DNA from: Anaerostipes sp. 992a
GTDB taxonomy: Bacteria > Bacillota > Clostridia > Lachnospirales > Lachnospiraceae
Reading direction: 5' to 3'
NCBI RefSeq assembly: GCF_001940245.1
Contig: NZ_MJIG01000004.1
Coordinates: forward strand, 806,001 to 870,000
Length of the DNA stretch: 64,000 bases
Part shown: positions 1-8,874 of the stretch, in pieces
Layout of the letters: every line of letters starts with the position of its first letter
Position numbering within the stretch: position 1 is the first letter of the stretch
The notes under the pieces: generated by a model
Database searches by the model: none
The model's input: only the letters and a program-made list of their open reading frames with translations
Told to the model about the DNA's origin: nothing
Made by a program: the position numbers and the translations under genes

Positions 1-980
1 ACGATATGACTTTCTTTTCTCTGTCTCCAGATCATTGCTTCAAGGCCAGATTCTCTCAACCATTTTAAATCATACATGGTATTTTTCGTTCCTGGAAGAA
101 TGATCACATCCGGCGTTCCTAACTGGGATTTATCCGTTACATAACGAAGAGAGACCTGCTCCATCATGTCCAATGCTCCAAAATCCGTAAAATTGGAGAT
201 ATGCGGAAGTCGGATAACCGCAATATCCAATCCGCTTCCCTTTTCATAATGCTCCAGTTCTTCAGATAAGCTGTCTTCGTCATCAATCTGAATCTTCTCA
301 TAGGGCAGTACTCCGATCACAGGAATTCCCGTTAATTCCTCGATCATGGCAAGTCCCGGCTTTAAGATCTCCACATCGCCTCGAAATTTATTGATGATAA
401 TTCCTTTGATTCGCTTCTGTTCCTCTGGCTCCAATAGCTGAATGGTTCCATATACAGAGGCAAAAACTCCTCCCCGATCAATATCAGCCACAAGGATCAC
501 ATTAGCATCTGCCATTTGGGCCATTCCCATATTGACGATATCATGTTCCTTTAAGTTGATTTCTGCCGGACTTCCAGCCCCCTCCAGCACGACCATGTCG
601 TATTGCTCTTCCAGTTGTTGAAAGGCTTTCTCTATGGCTGGCTTTAACTTTGGCTTCATCTGAAAATAGGTACTCGCCGAATAATTCCCCAGAACTTCTC
701 CGTTTACAATTACCTGAGAACCCATATCACTATTGGGCTTTAATAGAATAGGATTCATCTCCACAGAAGGCTCTATGCCCGCAGCCTCTGCCTGCATAGC
801 CTGAGCCCTTCCAATTTCCCATCCATCCCTGGTAATATAAGAGTTCAATGCCATATTTTGAGATTTGAATGGTGCGCAACGGTAACCGTCCCTGGCAAAA
901 ATCCGACATAAGCCAGCAGTAACAAAGGTTTTTCCTGAATTGGACATGGTTCCCTGTATCATCAATGGTCGTAGCTTCAT
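1..980 (-). CDS. cobQ: Cobyric acid synthase, 3' end outside the window
   Basis: This glutamine-dependent synthase (also called CbiP) amidates side chains b, d, e and g of adenosylcobyrinic a,c-diamide. About 326 N-terminal codons are inside the window. The protein begins [10 protein letters not shown] and has a P-loop-like GTMSNSGKT at residues 10-18, then the [11 protein letters not shown] segment of the DTB-synthetase-like ATPase domain. The start of the glutamine amidotransferase domain (ILPGTKNT) lies near residue 300, and its catalytic Cys is beyond the window edge. The ATG overlaps the cobD stop as ATGA, so the two are translationally coupled, last in the riboswitch-controlled cbi operon. 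Seen: motifs and overlap. Known: the reaction. Confidence 0.93.
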   Translation of the reverse strand, partial: MKLRPLMIQGTMSNSGKTFVTAGLCRIFARDGYRCAPFKSQNMALNSYITRDGWEIGRAQAMQAEAAGIEPSVEMNPILLKPNSDMGSQVIVNGEVLGNYSASTYFQMKPKLKPAIEKAFQQLEEQYDMVVLEGAGSPAEINLKEHDIVNMGMAQMADANVILVADIDRGGVFASVYGTIQLLEPEEQKRIKGIIINKFRGDVEILKPGLAMIEELTGIPVIGVLPYEKIQIDDEDSLSEELEHYEKGSGLDIAVIRLPHISNFTDFGALDMMEQVSLRYVTDKSQLGTPDVIILPGTKNTMYDLKWLRESGLEAMIWRQRKESHI

Positions 981-2044
981 TGTTCCTTCCTTTCCAGCAC
1001 CTGGCATAATACATGAATCAGCTGCCGATTTTCTTCTTGTTTTCGTACTGCAACTCGGTAATAGTCCTGCCCAAGATTCCGATAATTATGACAATGCCGA
1101 ATACAAATTCCATAATCAAGGCACTGCTCCGTGAGACTGGTACATCCAGGCACCTGAAAAAACAGATAGTTAGCCTCTCCCTTTAAAACTCGAACAGGAA
1201 GTTTGTTAAGCTGTTGATAAAGCCATTGTCGAAGCTCTCTGACTTCTTTGGCGGTTTTTTCTTCATACCCTTTCATCTGGCAGGCTGCGATTCCTGCCTG
1301 CTGAGCCACATGGCTGACTGACCAGGACTGGGCACTTCCATTCATCTGATCTAACAGCTTTTCATTGCTGCTTACACCATAGCCAAGGCGAATTCCTGGC
1401 ATGCCATACATCTTGGTAAAGGACCTCAAAATAAATACATTTGGAAATGCATCCCGAACTGGTATCATGGAATGCTCCTTTCCGCCGACTACAAAATCCA
1501 GAAAGCACTCATCTAATAATAGAAAAATCCCTTCCTTTTTTGCCTTTTTTAAGATTCTTGTCAATAAGTCTCCGTCCACCAGTCTTCCTGTAGGATTATT
1601 GGGATTACACACGATCATCAGATCAATGGAAGCGTCCATATAGGAAAGCAGGTCTTCTTTCAGATCAAAGGTTTTAAAATCCATGGGATATTCGATGATG
1701 CAAGGTTGTTCCAACACCGGCATGGCAAATGCCTCTTCGTATTCCACAAAGGCAGGAGCTGGAAGTAAGATTTTTTTTGCTTTTCGCACCAATGCCAGGC
1801 GAAAGATCAAGTCTGCAGCTCCATTCCCACAGATAATTTGTTCCGGCTTCACTCCATGCTTTTGACTGATTGTCTCCTTAAGCTTCACACACTGGGGATC
1901 TGGATAGTGAACAGCCTCCTTTAACGCTTTTTGAGCTGCCTGGTATACAGGCCAAGGCATGCCATCCGGATGGATATTGGCCGAAAAATCCAGCATCTCC
2001 CTCTCATATTGATGTATATTGCCACCATGTCTTTCCATTGTCAT
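977..2044 (-). CDS. cobD: L-threonine-O-3-phosphate decarboxylase (CobD type)
   Basis: This 355-residue fold-type I PLP enzyme would make (R)-1-aminopropan-2-ol phosphate, the linker that CbiB attaches to cobyric acid. The PLP lysine is K211 in [15 protein letters not shown], with NPNNPTG at 147-153 and DEC at 178-180. By sequence alone it could be the paralogue histidinol-phosphate aminotransferase (HisC). The position between cbiO and cobQ, with coupling to cobQ, argues for CobD. It starts 21 bases after the cbiO stop; the start could be residue 1 or 3. No other his gene is adjacent. Confidence 0.85.
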   Translation of the reverse strand: MTMERHGGNIHQYEREMLDFSANIHPDGMPWPVYQAAQKALKEAVHYPDPQCVKLKETISQKHGVKPEQIICGNGAADLIFRLALVRKAKKILLPAPAFVEYEEAFAMPVLEQPCIIEYPMDFKTFDLKEDLLSYMDASIDLMIVCNPNNPTGRLVDGDLLTRILKKAKKEGIFLLLDECFLDFVVGGKEHSMIPVRDAFPNVFILRSFTKMYGMPGIRLGYGVSSNEKLLDQMNGSAQSWSVSHVAQQAGIAACQMKGYEEKTAKEVRELRQWLYQQLNKLPVRVLKGEANYLFFQVPGCTSLTEQCLDYGICIRHCHNYRNLGQDYYRVAVRKQEENRQLIHVLCQVLERKEQ

Positions 2045-2065
2045 TTCTGCCTCATCTTTCCTTTT

Positions 2066-2905
2066 CTATCCTAATTTGAACAAATGTAAAAATTGTATCA
2101 GTTTCTCTGAATCTGTCAATTCCAAATCATTGGGTAGTATCTTCTTTTCCTTTAATACCTTCATAATTTCATACAACACAGGTGGTTTCACGAAAGCCCT
2201 GGAAAGCAGATTTTTATCGGAAAAGATTTCCATCGGCGTTCCATTTCCAATAATGGTTCCCTCTCCTACTACCAGAATGCGATCCGCAAACCTGCTGGCA
2301 AATTCCATATCATGAGTAGATACCACGATCGTTTTTCCTTCATTAGCAATTTGCCCCAGAATCCGCTCCACATTCTCCTGATTAAGTGGATCTAAGGAAG
2401 CCGTTGGCTCATCAAATAATAACACCTCTGGCTCCATAACCAGAATATCTGCAATGGTCACGCTTTTCTTTTGTCCTCCACTAAGATAATGAGGGGGACA
2501 ATCCTTCAAATCCTGAATATTCAGCTTTTCTAACATGGCAAGAACTCTCTGCTTTACCTCTTCTTTGGAGTATCCGAGATTCATAAGACCAAATGCTACC
2601 TCGTGAAACACCGTCTGTGATACAATCTGCTGATCTGGTTCCTGAAATACAATCCCGATCTCCTTTCGCAGCATCCTCATTTCCTGTTTGGTATAATGAA
2701 TCTCTCTTCCTTTATATGCATAGCTGCCGCTCTCTGGCTTTAATATACCATTTAACAGCAGGAATAGTGTAGACTTACCAGCTCCATTGGAACCGATCAC
2801 TACGATTTTCTCTCCTTTTTGAATGGAAAGATCCACGTCCTTTAGCACCTTTTTCTCTTCCTGATACCCAAAGGATATTCCTTTCCATTTTATTAATTCT
2901 TTCAT
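2066..2905 (-). CDS. cbiO: Cobalt ECF transporter ATPase CbiO
   Basis: ATP-binding subunit of the CbiMNQO cobalt importer, 279 residues. It has Walker A GSNGAGKST, the ABC signature LSGGQ, Walker B VLLFDEPTASLD and the switch His in VVSTHD. A longer reading frame extends 19 codons upstream into cbiQ, but the start at 2905 is preferred: an AAAGGA ribosome site lies 5 bases ahead of it and the ATG overlaps the cbiQ TGA as ATGA. It acts at the inner face of the membrane and drives cobalt uptake by CbiQ and CbiM. Confidence 0.95.
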   Translation of the reverse strand: MKELIKWKGISFGYQEEKKVLKDVDLSIQKGEKIVVIGSNGAGKSTLFLLLNGILKPESGSYAYKGREIHYTKQEMRMLRKEIGIVFQEPDQQIVSQTVFHEVAFGLMNLGYSKEEVKQRVLAMLEKLNIQDLKDCPPHYLSGGQKKSVTIADILVMEPEVLLFDEPTASLDPLNQENVERILGQIANEGKTIVVSTHDMEFASRFADRILVVGEGTIIGNGTPMEIFSDKNLLSRAFVKPPVLYEIMKVLKEKKILPNDLELTDSEKLIQFLHLFKLG

Positions 2906-3627
2906 AAACATCCTTTCAGCAAGATCAAAAGCACTGCTATCACCGCAATGCCAACATACCACCCTGCTTCTTCTCTTCCTTCTTCGCCATAGTATCTCAT
3001 TTTTCCATCATACAGTCTGCACTCCATAGCGATATAGAGCTGTTCTGACTTTTGATAAGCAATGATAAAAAGACTGACTGCCACATTGGCCGTGGAATGT
3101 ATCCAGCTTTTTTTCGAATCGTATCCCAGTCTTGCTCTCTGGGAAATCTGCATAACATCTCCTACATCCAATAAAAGAAAAATAAAACGATACATATATA
3201 ACATTAAATCTGTAAGAAATTCCGGAACCTTCCACTGATGCAGACACGTAATGATATCAAAGATCGGCGTCGTAAAGGACAAAAAAAACATGGAGGAACA
3301 TCCCGCCCACACCCTAAGCATGAGCTCTGCTACCCGAATCGCATCTGGCACCAGATATCTGGTTGTCCATGGAATATGGATCATCATCCCCAATGCGGTA
3401 AAAAGTAAAAACACCAGTGGAATCTGCATGACCTTTCGATAACTCTTAACCGGTGCCTTACTGATCAACGTAATCAATACCGTGTTCAGTCCAAGCAATA
3501 AGATCGAAACAAGAACATCCGACGCCCACAGACAGATTGCCAGGGTAATCCCCGTATAAATCATTTTTACACGGGGATGAATTTCTCTTAAATCAGACCT
3601 GCTAGCAATTGCATCCATTTGATTCAT
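2902..3627 (-). CDS. cbiQ: Cobalt ECF transporter T component CbiQ
   Basis: Transmembrane coupling subunit of the cobalt importer, 241 residues with about five hydrophobic segments. The coupling-helix signature is visible as RARLGYDSKKSW in the second half (family motif Ala-Arg-x-Gly), the part that contacts CbiO. The start overlaps the end of cbiN by 26 bases; a second Met three codons in is an alternative start. The stop is coupled to cbiO. Order cbiM-cbiN-cbiQ-cbiO is the usual one for this transporter. Confidence 0.93.
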   Translation of the reverse strand: MNQMDAIASRSDLREIHPRVKMIYTGITLAICLWASDVLVSILLLGLNTVLITLISKAPVKSYRKVMQIPLVFLLFTALGMMIHIPWTTRYLVPDAIRVAELMLRVWAGCSSMFFLSFTTPIFDIITCLHQWKVPEFLTDLMLYMYRFIFLLLDVGDVMQISQRARLGYDSKKSWIHSTANVAVSLFIIAYQKSEQLYIAMECRLYDGKMRYYGEEGREEAGWYVGIAVIAVLLILLKGCL

Positions 3628-3898
3628 TGTTTTTTGACTTTCCTTTCAAATATCCTGCGCCATACCCTAAGATACCTGCTCCAAGTGCTGCCTGAAGTGC
3701 GAATAATAAACTTTCTACTTCTCCACTTGGCGGTTCATAAAGATTGGAAAACCACGGCTTATAATCCGGATTGGTCTTTTCAATCTGTTCTGCTGCATTT
3801 CCATCTGCACCTTCGTAGCTTCCCTCACAAAAAGCCAACGGAAATACAATAATTGCAATAAAACATATGATCAATAAAATTTTAGTTCCTGTTTTCAC
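3602..3898 (-). CDS. cbiN: Cobalt transport protein CbiN
   Basis: Small accessory subunit of the cobalt importer, 98 residues. It has an N-terminal hydrophobic helix (about residues 6-24), an extracytoplasmic loop with the family hallmark NPDYKPWFSNLYEPPSGEVESLLFALQ (shown here only as its key residues NPDYKPW and PSGEVESL), and a second membrane helix rich in Gly and Ala. In known systems CbiN contacts CbiM and is needed for cobalt loading. The ATG overlaps the cbiM stop as ATGA. Confidence 0.93.
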   Translation of the reverse strand: MKTGTKILLIICFIAIIVFPLAFCEGSYEGADGNAAEQIEKTNPDYKPWFSNLYEPPSGEVESLLFALQAALGAGILGYGAGYLKGKSKNNESNGCNC

Positions 3899-4647
3899 TT
3901 AATTTTCTCCTTTACAATTCCTGCTACATGTAATTCCTTTAACTGATCCTTGCTGTACTTGATCAGGAAATCAAAGATCAATACCGTTAAAATCCCCTCT
4001 GCAATGGCAATCGGTACCTGTGTCACTGCAAAAATCCCAAGATAATTTACAGTTGCTGCCGCAACGCTTCCGTTAACTGGAAATGCCAGTCCTAACTGAA
4101 ATGAAGTCACGCAATAGGTAAAGATATCCCCCACTACCGCTGCCAAAAAGATGGAAATTCGACTGGATACGCGACACTTGGTGCATATTTTATAAATTAC
4201 ATAGGATAAGATCGGTCCCGCAATGGCCATCGAACAGCTATTGGCACCTAATGTGGTCAATCCACCATGTGCCAGTAATACGGCCTGGAAGATCAATACG
4301 ATCGTTCCCAATACAGCAGTTACAAATGGTCCGAAGATGACAGCAGAAAGACCAACCCCTGTTGGATGGGAACAGCTTCCCACAACAGACGGAATCTTTA
4401 AAGCGGATAAAATAAAGATAAAGGCTCCGCACATGGCCATTAAGACCATATTCTTACGATCACCGTTTAAAATCTCTTTTATTCTCATGCATCCGATCAC
4501 AAAAAATGGGATAGCAATCACGCCCCACATGATACACCACTTCGGTTCTAGATATCCTTCAAAAATATGCATTGCATTGACATTATAGCCAAATCCCATA
4601 ACCAGAATGGCTGCCAATGCAACGGTATGCTTCATTGTCTTTTTCAT
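3895..4647 (-). CDS. cbiM: Cobalt-binding ECF S component CbiM
   Basis: Substrate-binding membrane subunit of the cobalt importer, 250 residues. Residues 1-25 look like a cleavable signal sequence ending NVNA; processing would leave Met-His at the new N terminus (MHIFEGYL), and in this family the exposed Met-His amino end and a second conserved His (here in SCSHPTGVG) coordinate the metal. About seven hydrophobic segments follow. It is 15 bases downstream of cbiB and coupled to cbiN. Confidence 0.95.
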   Translation of the reverse strand: MKKTMKHTVALAAILVMGFGYNVNAMHIFEGYLEPKWCIMWGVIAIPFFVIGCMRIKEILNGDRKNMVLMAMCGAFIFILSALKIPSVVGSCSHPTGVGLSAVIFGPFVTAVLGTIVLIFQAVLLAHGGLTTLGANSCSMAIAGPILSYVIYKICTKCRVSSRISIFLAAVVGDIFTYCVTSFQLGLAFPVNGSVAAATVNYLGIFAVTQVPIAIAEGILTVLIFDFLIKYSKDQLKELHVAGIVKEKIK

Positions 4648-4662
4648 ATAAATTCCTTTCTT

Positions 4663-5631
4663 TCACGATAACAGAAAGTAAACTCCTCCAAATAAGAGAA
4701 AACTGATAAAAAAACTTCCCATCATCAATCTCTGTGCACCACGAATATGTTCTGCACTGCATATCTTGATTTCTTCACCGATTGCTGGTTTTTCAACAGG
4801 CTTTCCAAAATAATCATGGGTTCCCCCAAGCTGTATTTCCATAGCTCCTGCTGCTACCGCTTCTGTCTGGGCACAGTTAGGACTCAGATGCGCTTTCTTA
4901 TCCCGAAGATAGGTAGTAAACGCTCTTTTCCCGTTAAAGCCAGGCAAGAAGCTGGAACAAAGCATGGTCACTGCTCCAATCCTGGCTGGAAGGAAGTTGG
5001 CCGCATCGTCCAGTCTGGCTGACACCTTTCCCAGATACTCCAGTTCTTCATTGCGGTATCCAACCATGGAATCTAAGGTATTCACCGCTTTATATGCCAT
5101 CCCCAAAGGTGCTCCTCCAAGAAACAGGTAAAAAAGCGGTGCAATGACTCCATCCGTGGTATTCTCCGCCACTGTTTCTACACAGGCTTTTGCCACTTCT
5201 TCTTCCGATAAGCTCTTGGTATCCCTTCCTACCAGATAGGAAATAGAAATTCTTGCTTTTGCAAGATCCCGGTTCTTCAGATCTTTATATACCTTATCAC
5301 TTTCATTCTTTAGACATCTGGCAGCAAGAATCTGATACATCCAGAAAATTTCCAAAATCACAGCCGCCATAGGATGAATCAATGACACCCCGTAAAGAAT
5401 GCCTGCAGTAATCCCATAGGCACCTGCTATAATGACCACTGCCAGAATTCCTCCGGCAATGATCTCCTGTCTTTTATGGATACCATGCTCTCTGCTGCAC
5501 CATATCTGTAACCATCTCTTTAATCCAGCGATTCCTTTGCCGATCAATCGTACCGGATGATAAAGCCAGTATGGATCTCCAAAGCACAGATCCAAACACA
5601 CTGCAATAAGAATCATTAAGATCCGATTCAT
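4663..5631 (-). CDS. cbiB: Adenosylcobinamide-phosphate synthase CbiB
   Basis: Membrane enzyme, 322 residues, that joins aminopropanol phosphate to adenosylcobyric acid. Family segments are visible: ETVAENTTDGVIAPLFY in the middle, YKAVNTLDSMVGY, and TEAVAAGAMEIQLGG near the C terminus. There are several hydrophobic helices, including one at the extreme C terminus. Its ATG overlaps the cbiJ/cbiA stop as ATGA. The substrate-providing enzyme CobD lies downstream in the same operon. Confidence 0.93.
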   Translation of the reverse strand: MNRILMILIAVCLDLCFGDPYWLYHPVRLIGKGIAGLKRWLQIWCSREHGIHKRQEIIAGGILAVVIIAGAYGITAGILYGVSLIHPMAAVILEIFWMYQILAARCLKNESDKVYKDLKNRDLAKARISISYLVGRDTKSLSEEEVAKACVETVAENTTDGVIAPLFYLFLGGAPLGMAYKAVNTLDSMVGYRNEELEYLGKVSARLDDAANFLPARIGAVTMLCSSFLPGFNGKRAFTTYLRDKKAHLSPNCAQTEAVAAGAMEIQLGGTHDYFGKPVEKPAIGEEIKICSAEHIRGAQRLMMGSFFISFLLFGGVYFLLS

Positions 5632-7667
5632 ACCAATTCCTCCTTTACCTGCTCGAGAAAGTTTTTTATGAATGATTCATTTCCCCGAAAGGACAGATGT
5701 GGATAGGCACAATATTGATTTTTCGTCACATATCCACTTTTCCAGCTTCTTTTTTCATTCTTTTTCACAATACAGGTAAAATCATCCCCATATTCCGCAG
5801 AATAATGAAATTCATGACCCTTTATGGGCGAGGTAAGAAGCCCCGCCGGTTCCTCTGCTAAGATAGTGACATAGCCGAAATGAAGATTCAACCTCTCTTT
5901 CATCTCTGTACGATGTCCAAATGCCTGACACATGGCAAATGTCTGTCCCTGCTGGTTCTTGATGGATTGTCCCAGATACATATAGCCTCCACATTCTGCC
6001 AGAATCGGCTTTCCATCCTGGCACCACTGCCGGATTTCCATCCGGATAGACTGGTTTTCTTCCAATTCCTTTGCAAAAAGCTCTGGATACCCTCCACCAA
6101 GATAGATTCCCTGTATGTCTTCTGGAAGCTTCTCATCTCTCATCGGTGAAAAAAATCTTAATTCCACCCCCAGTGCTTCTAACATCCGAAAATTATCCTC
6201 ATAATAAAAGCAAAATGCTTCATCCAGGGCAACTCCTATTCTTACCGGATATTCTTTGCTTATGTGTTCTTCCTTTGTATTCAGATCTTTCGCTTTCTTT
6301 GCAAGAGATAAAAGCTGATCAACCTCTACGGTCTCTTCTATCTGGTCTGCCAGGGCATAAAGATATGTTTCCCATTGCTTCATCTCCCCTGCCATCGTAA
6401 GTCCAAGATGTCTGCTGGTAAGTGTCAATGTATCATTGACCGGTACATAACCAGCCACACAGATTCCACATTCTTCTTCGATCTTAGGTGCGATCTGCTG
6501 ATAAAATCCTTTGCTGCATTGATTTAAAATCACTGCTTTTATGGTATTTTCCTGATAGTTTAAAATCCCCTGGATCATGGGAATGATTGTATTGGCTATC
6601 CCTTTTACAGAAAGAATCAATACTGCTGGTGTCTTCGTCTCTTTGGCCACCTCATAGGTACTTCCCTCTGTAGTACTTCCGATACCATCATAAAATCCCA
6701 TAACTCCTTCTAAGATTCCAATATCTGCGCCCTTGCTATATTGATCAAACATCATTCCCATTCTTCCTTTATGAAAGACAGGATCTAAATTCACAGATGC
6801 ACGCCCGGTAAGCCGCGTATGATACATGGGATCAATGTAATCAGGGCCACATTTATATCCCTGTACAGTAAGTCCCCGATTCTTCAGACATTGCATCAAT
6901 CCAAGGGTTATGGTGGTCTTTCCAGTCCCACTTCCGGCTGCCGTCACAAGCAGTCTTGGAACCTTTCTTTCCTCTGGTTTTTGAATCATCAACACAGGAA
7001 TATGACACCTTTTTGCAGCTTCGATCTTTTCCGGCACTCCCCCCGGTACCCCACTATCTTTGGTAACCAATACTGCTGCCCTTGTCTTACGGATCAACTG
7101 TTCATTGTCCTCTATGGAAAATGGTGGATCTAATTCTATAACATGTTCTTTATCATATCCTGATTTCAGGCATTGCCAAAGAGAATTTCCTTTTTTTAAC
7201 ACCCTTACAAAGATTTCTTTTCCCTCCAGATGTTCCTGGTATGTTCCTGCCGTCTTTACCCCTGTGGTCAATAAGATAGGACCGTGACAACTTTTCAGAT
7301 ATTCTATGGCTTCTCTTGTATCAGAAACCATGATCAGATTCTCATAATCATATTGGGTACTCTTTCTCACTACTCTCTCGTACGGAATCTTAAGCCTCTG
7401 GCACGCCTCCTTTACATTAGCCGTCACTATATCTGCAAAGGGATGCGAAGCGTCGAAGACCTTCTTTGGTCTATGCTGTTTAAAATATGTAAAAAACTCC
7501 TCCTCGGTCTTTCTCCCTTCCACAATGGAAATCCCATATTGTGCAAGCATGTCTGTCCCAAGCTTTGTTGCGACAAATGCCACTGGACATTCTTTTTCTT
7601 TTAGCAGCTTTTCCACCACTGCTTTGGATTCTGTCGTTCCTGCGATCACTGCAATATATTCTTCCAT
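5628..7667 (-). CDS. cbiJ-cbiA: Fused cobalt-precorrin-6A reductase (CbiJ) and cobyrinate a,c-diamide synthase (CbiA)
   Basis: A 679-residue protein with two enzymes. Residues 1 to about 235 match CbiJ/CobK: N-terminal IAGTTES nucleotide-binding loop, FDASHPFA at 71-78, LLTTGVKTA at 132-140 and a VTKDSG motif near 201. Residues from about 237 match CbiA: P-loop GSGTGKTT at 245-252, KCGPDYIDPMYH, then a C-terminal glutamine amidotransferase domain with the nucleophile in LAECGGYMYLG. CbiJ reduces the macrocycle; CbiA amidates side chains a and c later in the pathway. The stop of cbiL directly abuts its ATG (TAGATG). These two enzymes are usually separate genes. I see no frameshift or internal start that would separate them. 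Confidence 0.92.
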   Translation of the reverse strand: MEEYIAVIAGTTESKAVVEKLLKEKECPVAFVATKLGTDMLAQYGISIVEGRKTEEEFFTYFKQHRPKKVFDASHPFADIVTANVKEACQRLKIPYERVVRKSTQYDYENLIMVSDTREAIEYLKSCHGPILLTTGVKTAGTYQEHLEGKEIFVRVLKKGNSLWQCLKSGYDKEHVIELDPPFSIEDNEQLIRKTRAAVLVTKDSGVPGGVPEKIEAAKRCHIPVLMIQKPEERKVPRLLVTAAGSGTGKTTITLGLMQCLKNRGLTVQGYKCGPDYIDPMYHTRLTGRASVNLDPVFHKGRMGMMFDQYSKGADIGILEGVMGFYDGIGSTTEGSTYEVAKETKTPAVLILSVKGIANTIIPMIQGILNYQENTIKAVILNQCSKGFYQQIAPKIEEECGICVAGYVPVNDTLTLTSRHLGLTMAGEMKQWETYLYALADQIEETVEVDQLLSLAKKAKDLNTKEEHISKEYPVRIGVALDEAFCFYYEDNFRMLEALGVELRFFSPMRDEKLPEDIQGIYLGGGYPELFAKELEENQSIRMEIRQWCQDGKPILAECGGYMYLGQSIKNQQGQTFAMCQAFGHRTEMKERLNLHFGYVTILAEEPAGLLTSPIKGHEFHYSAEYGDDFTCIVKKNEKRSWKSGYVTKNQYCAYPHLSFRGNESFIKNFLEQVKEELV

Positions 7668-8378
7668 CTATCTGATCTCCATCTTTTCTGGCTGTTTTAT
7701 GATCAGCGTCGTAAAGTATCCATATTCCTGTTCTGGCAGAATCCTTCCGATATATTCCGATGGCATACCACAGTTTGCGATCACGCTGGTAGAACCCAGA
7801 TACCCTTTTTCTTTTAGGATCTTATATATTTCATTTATCTTTCTTCCAGCCTTCATAACAATCACAGTATGATACTGTTCCAATGCCTGTCCAAGCTGGG
7901 ATGCATTCTTATAGGAAGGCATCACCACAAAGCTTTCCCGACCTTCCACAATGGAAATCAGAGCTTTGCTGGCTCCTGCACAAAAGGATGGAATTCCTGG
8001 AATCATTTCCGTTGAAAACTCTTTTTCCAATTCTTTTTTTACATACATAAAAGTACTATAAATTCCAATATCTCCCAACGCAATCATCGCAACCTGATGT
8101 CCCTGCTCCAATTCCTTCTTCACAGCAGCAACTGCTTCCTTTCTGGATTGGATTCGCTCTTGCTTCTCCCTGCTCATGGAAAAGATTACTGGAAGAATGG
8201 TCTGATCTTTGATGCTGCAGGCTCCCTTGACGATTTCAAAGGCTACACTTTTTTCTCCCTGGCACTTGACCGGTACTGCAATGACATCTGCCTGTTCAAT
8301 GGCCCTTACTGCCTTTAGCGTCATAAGTTCTGGATCTCCCGGTCCAACTCCTATTCCAATTAGCTTTCCTTTCATCAA
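7668..8378 (-). CDS. cbiL: Cobalt-precorrin-2 C20-methyltransferase CbiL
   Basis: SAM-dependent methyltransferase, 236 residues, first gene after the cobalamin riboswitch. It begins with the tetrapyrrole-methylase loop GVGPGDPELMTLKA; further family segments are ALGDIGIYSTFMYV and MIPGIPSFCAGAS. It adds the C20 methyl to cobalt-sirohydrochlorin made by CbiK. It is one of five tetrapyrrole methylases in the window (with CbiF, CbiH, CbiE and the CobA domain); the Asp-Ile-Gly-Ile-Tyr-Ser-Thr stretch identifies it as the C20 type. Confidence 0.93.
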   Translation of the reverse strand: MMKGKLIGIGVGPGDPELMTLKAVRAIEQADVIAVPVKCQGEKSVAFEIVKGACSIKDQTILPVIFSMSREKQERIQSRKEAVAAVKKELEQGHQVAMIALGDIGIYSTFMYVKKELEKEFSTEMIPGIPSFCAGASKALISIVEGRESFVVMPSYKNASQLGQALEQYHTVIVMKAGRKINEIYKILKEKGYLGSTSVIANCGMPSEYIGRILPEQEYGYFTTLIIKQPEKMEIR

Positions 8379-8458
8379 TACCCTCCGTTAAATAATCGTA
8401 ATCTGGCACATTTTCATTGCCTCCACTTTTCTTTCATTCTATCATATAAGGAACAAAA

Positions 8459-8489
8459 AAAGACCCTTTCTATTACAGAAATGATCTTT
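8459..8489 (-). terminator. Terminator of the cobalamin riboswitch leader
   Basis: On the minus strand, AAAGATC and GGTCTTT arms enclose a further TTTCT/AGAAA pairing with a 5-base loop, followed by a run of T at 8453-8460. It lies between the riboswitch and cbiL, 80 bases ahead of the cbiL start, so cobalamin binding could stop transcription here. The bases between this hairpin and the riboswitch (about 8490-8624) hold no gene that I can support. Confidence 0.7.
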
Positions 8490-8624
8490 AGGAATTGCCT
8501 GTGAAACGATTCATGCTCCGATATGCCAATGAATCATCTCCAAATTTGCATATACAAAATTAAGACCGCCATGACCAGCGTCTTATATACAGGTACATCC
8601 TTTATCATCCGTAAAGTTATCGAT

Positions 8625-8800
8625 GTTTTCTCGCTAAGCAGGTCTTCTGGCTTAAGAATCATCAAATACCACCTCTTCCCAGTTGTCATGACCAGTGAGC
8701 TTGTGGCTTCTCCTCTTTTACAGCAGCGGGACTGCGCAGGACTTGCACCTGTCTTCCCTTTTACTCTCCCATCACAGGAGTACTTAGCAATCTATGAAGT
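8625..8800 (-). promoter_or_regulatory. Cobalamin riboswitch controlling cbiL-cobQ
   Basis: The minus strand carries the family hallmarks in order: CCTGTGATGGGAG near 8775, GGTGCAAGTCC with CCCGCTGCTGT at 8720-8749, GCCACAAGCTCACTGG just after it, and the B12 box AAGCCAGAAGACCTGC at 8638-8653. Its conserved core is expected to bind adenosylcobalamin. A promoter is seen immediately upstream and a terminator downstream, so the expected logic is transcription attenuation of the cbiL operon when cobalamin is plentiful. Confidence 0.95.
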
Positions 8801-8828
8801 TTTATCAAAACAATCATCGTGTTTCAAA

Positions 8829-8856
8829 ATTATAATTATTATTTAATTGCATGCAA
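8829..8856 (-). promoter_or_regulatory. Sigma-A promoter of the riboswitch-controlled cbi operon
   Basis: A TTGCAT -35 (8851-8856) and a perfect TATAAT -10 (8829-8834) are spaced 16 bases apart on the minus strand, beginning only 18 bases beyond the cbiK stop codon. This makes cbiL onward an independent unit rather than only a read-through of the upstream cob genes. Confidence 0.65.
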
Positions 8857-8874
8857 TCAGTATTATCATATCAT

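Noticed and set aside
977-2044. Histidinol-phosphate aminotransferase (HisC) as an alternative for the PLP enzyme
   Set aside because: The two families are similar, but the gene is between cbiO and cobQ and coupled to cobQ, so CobD is preferred.
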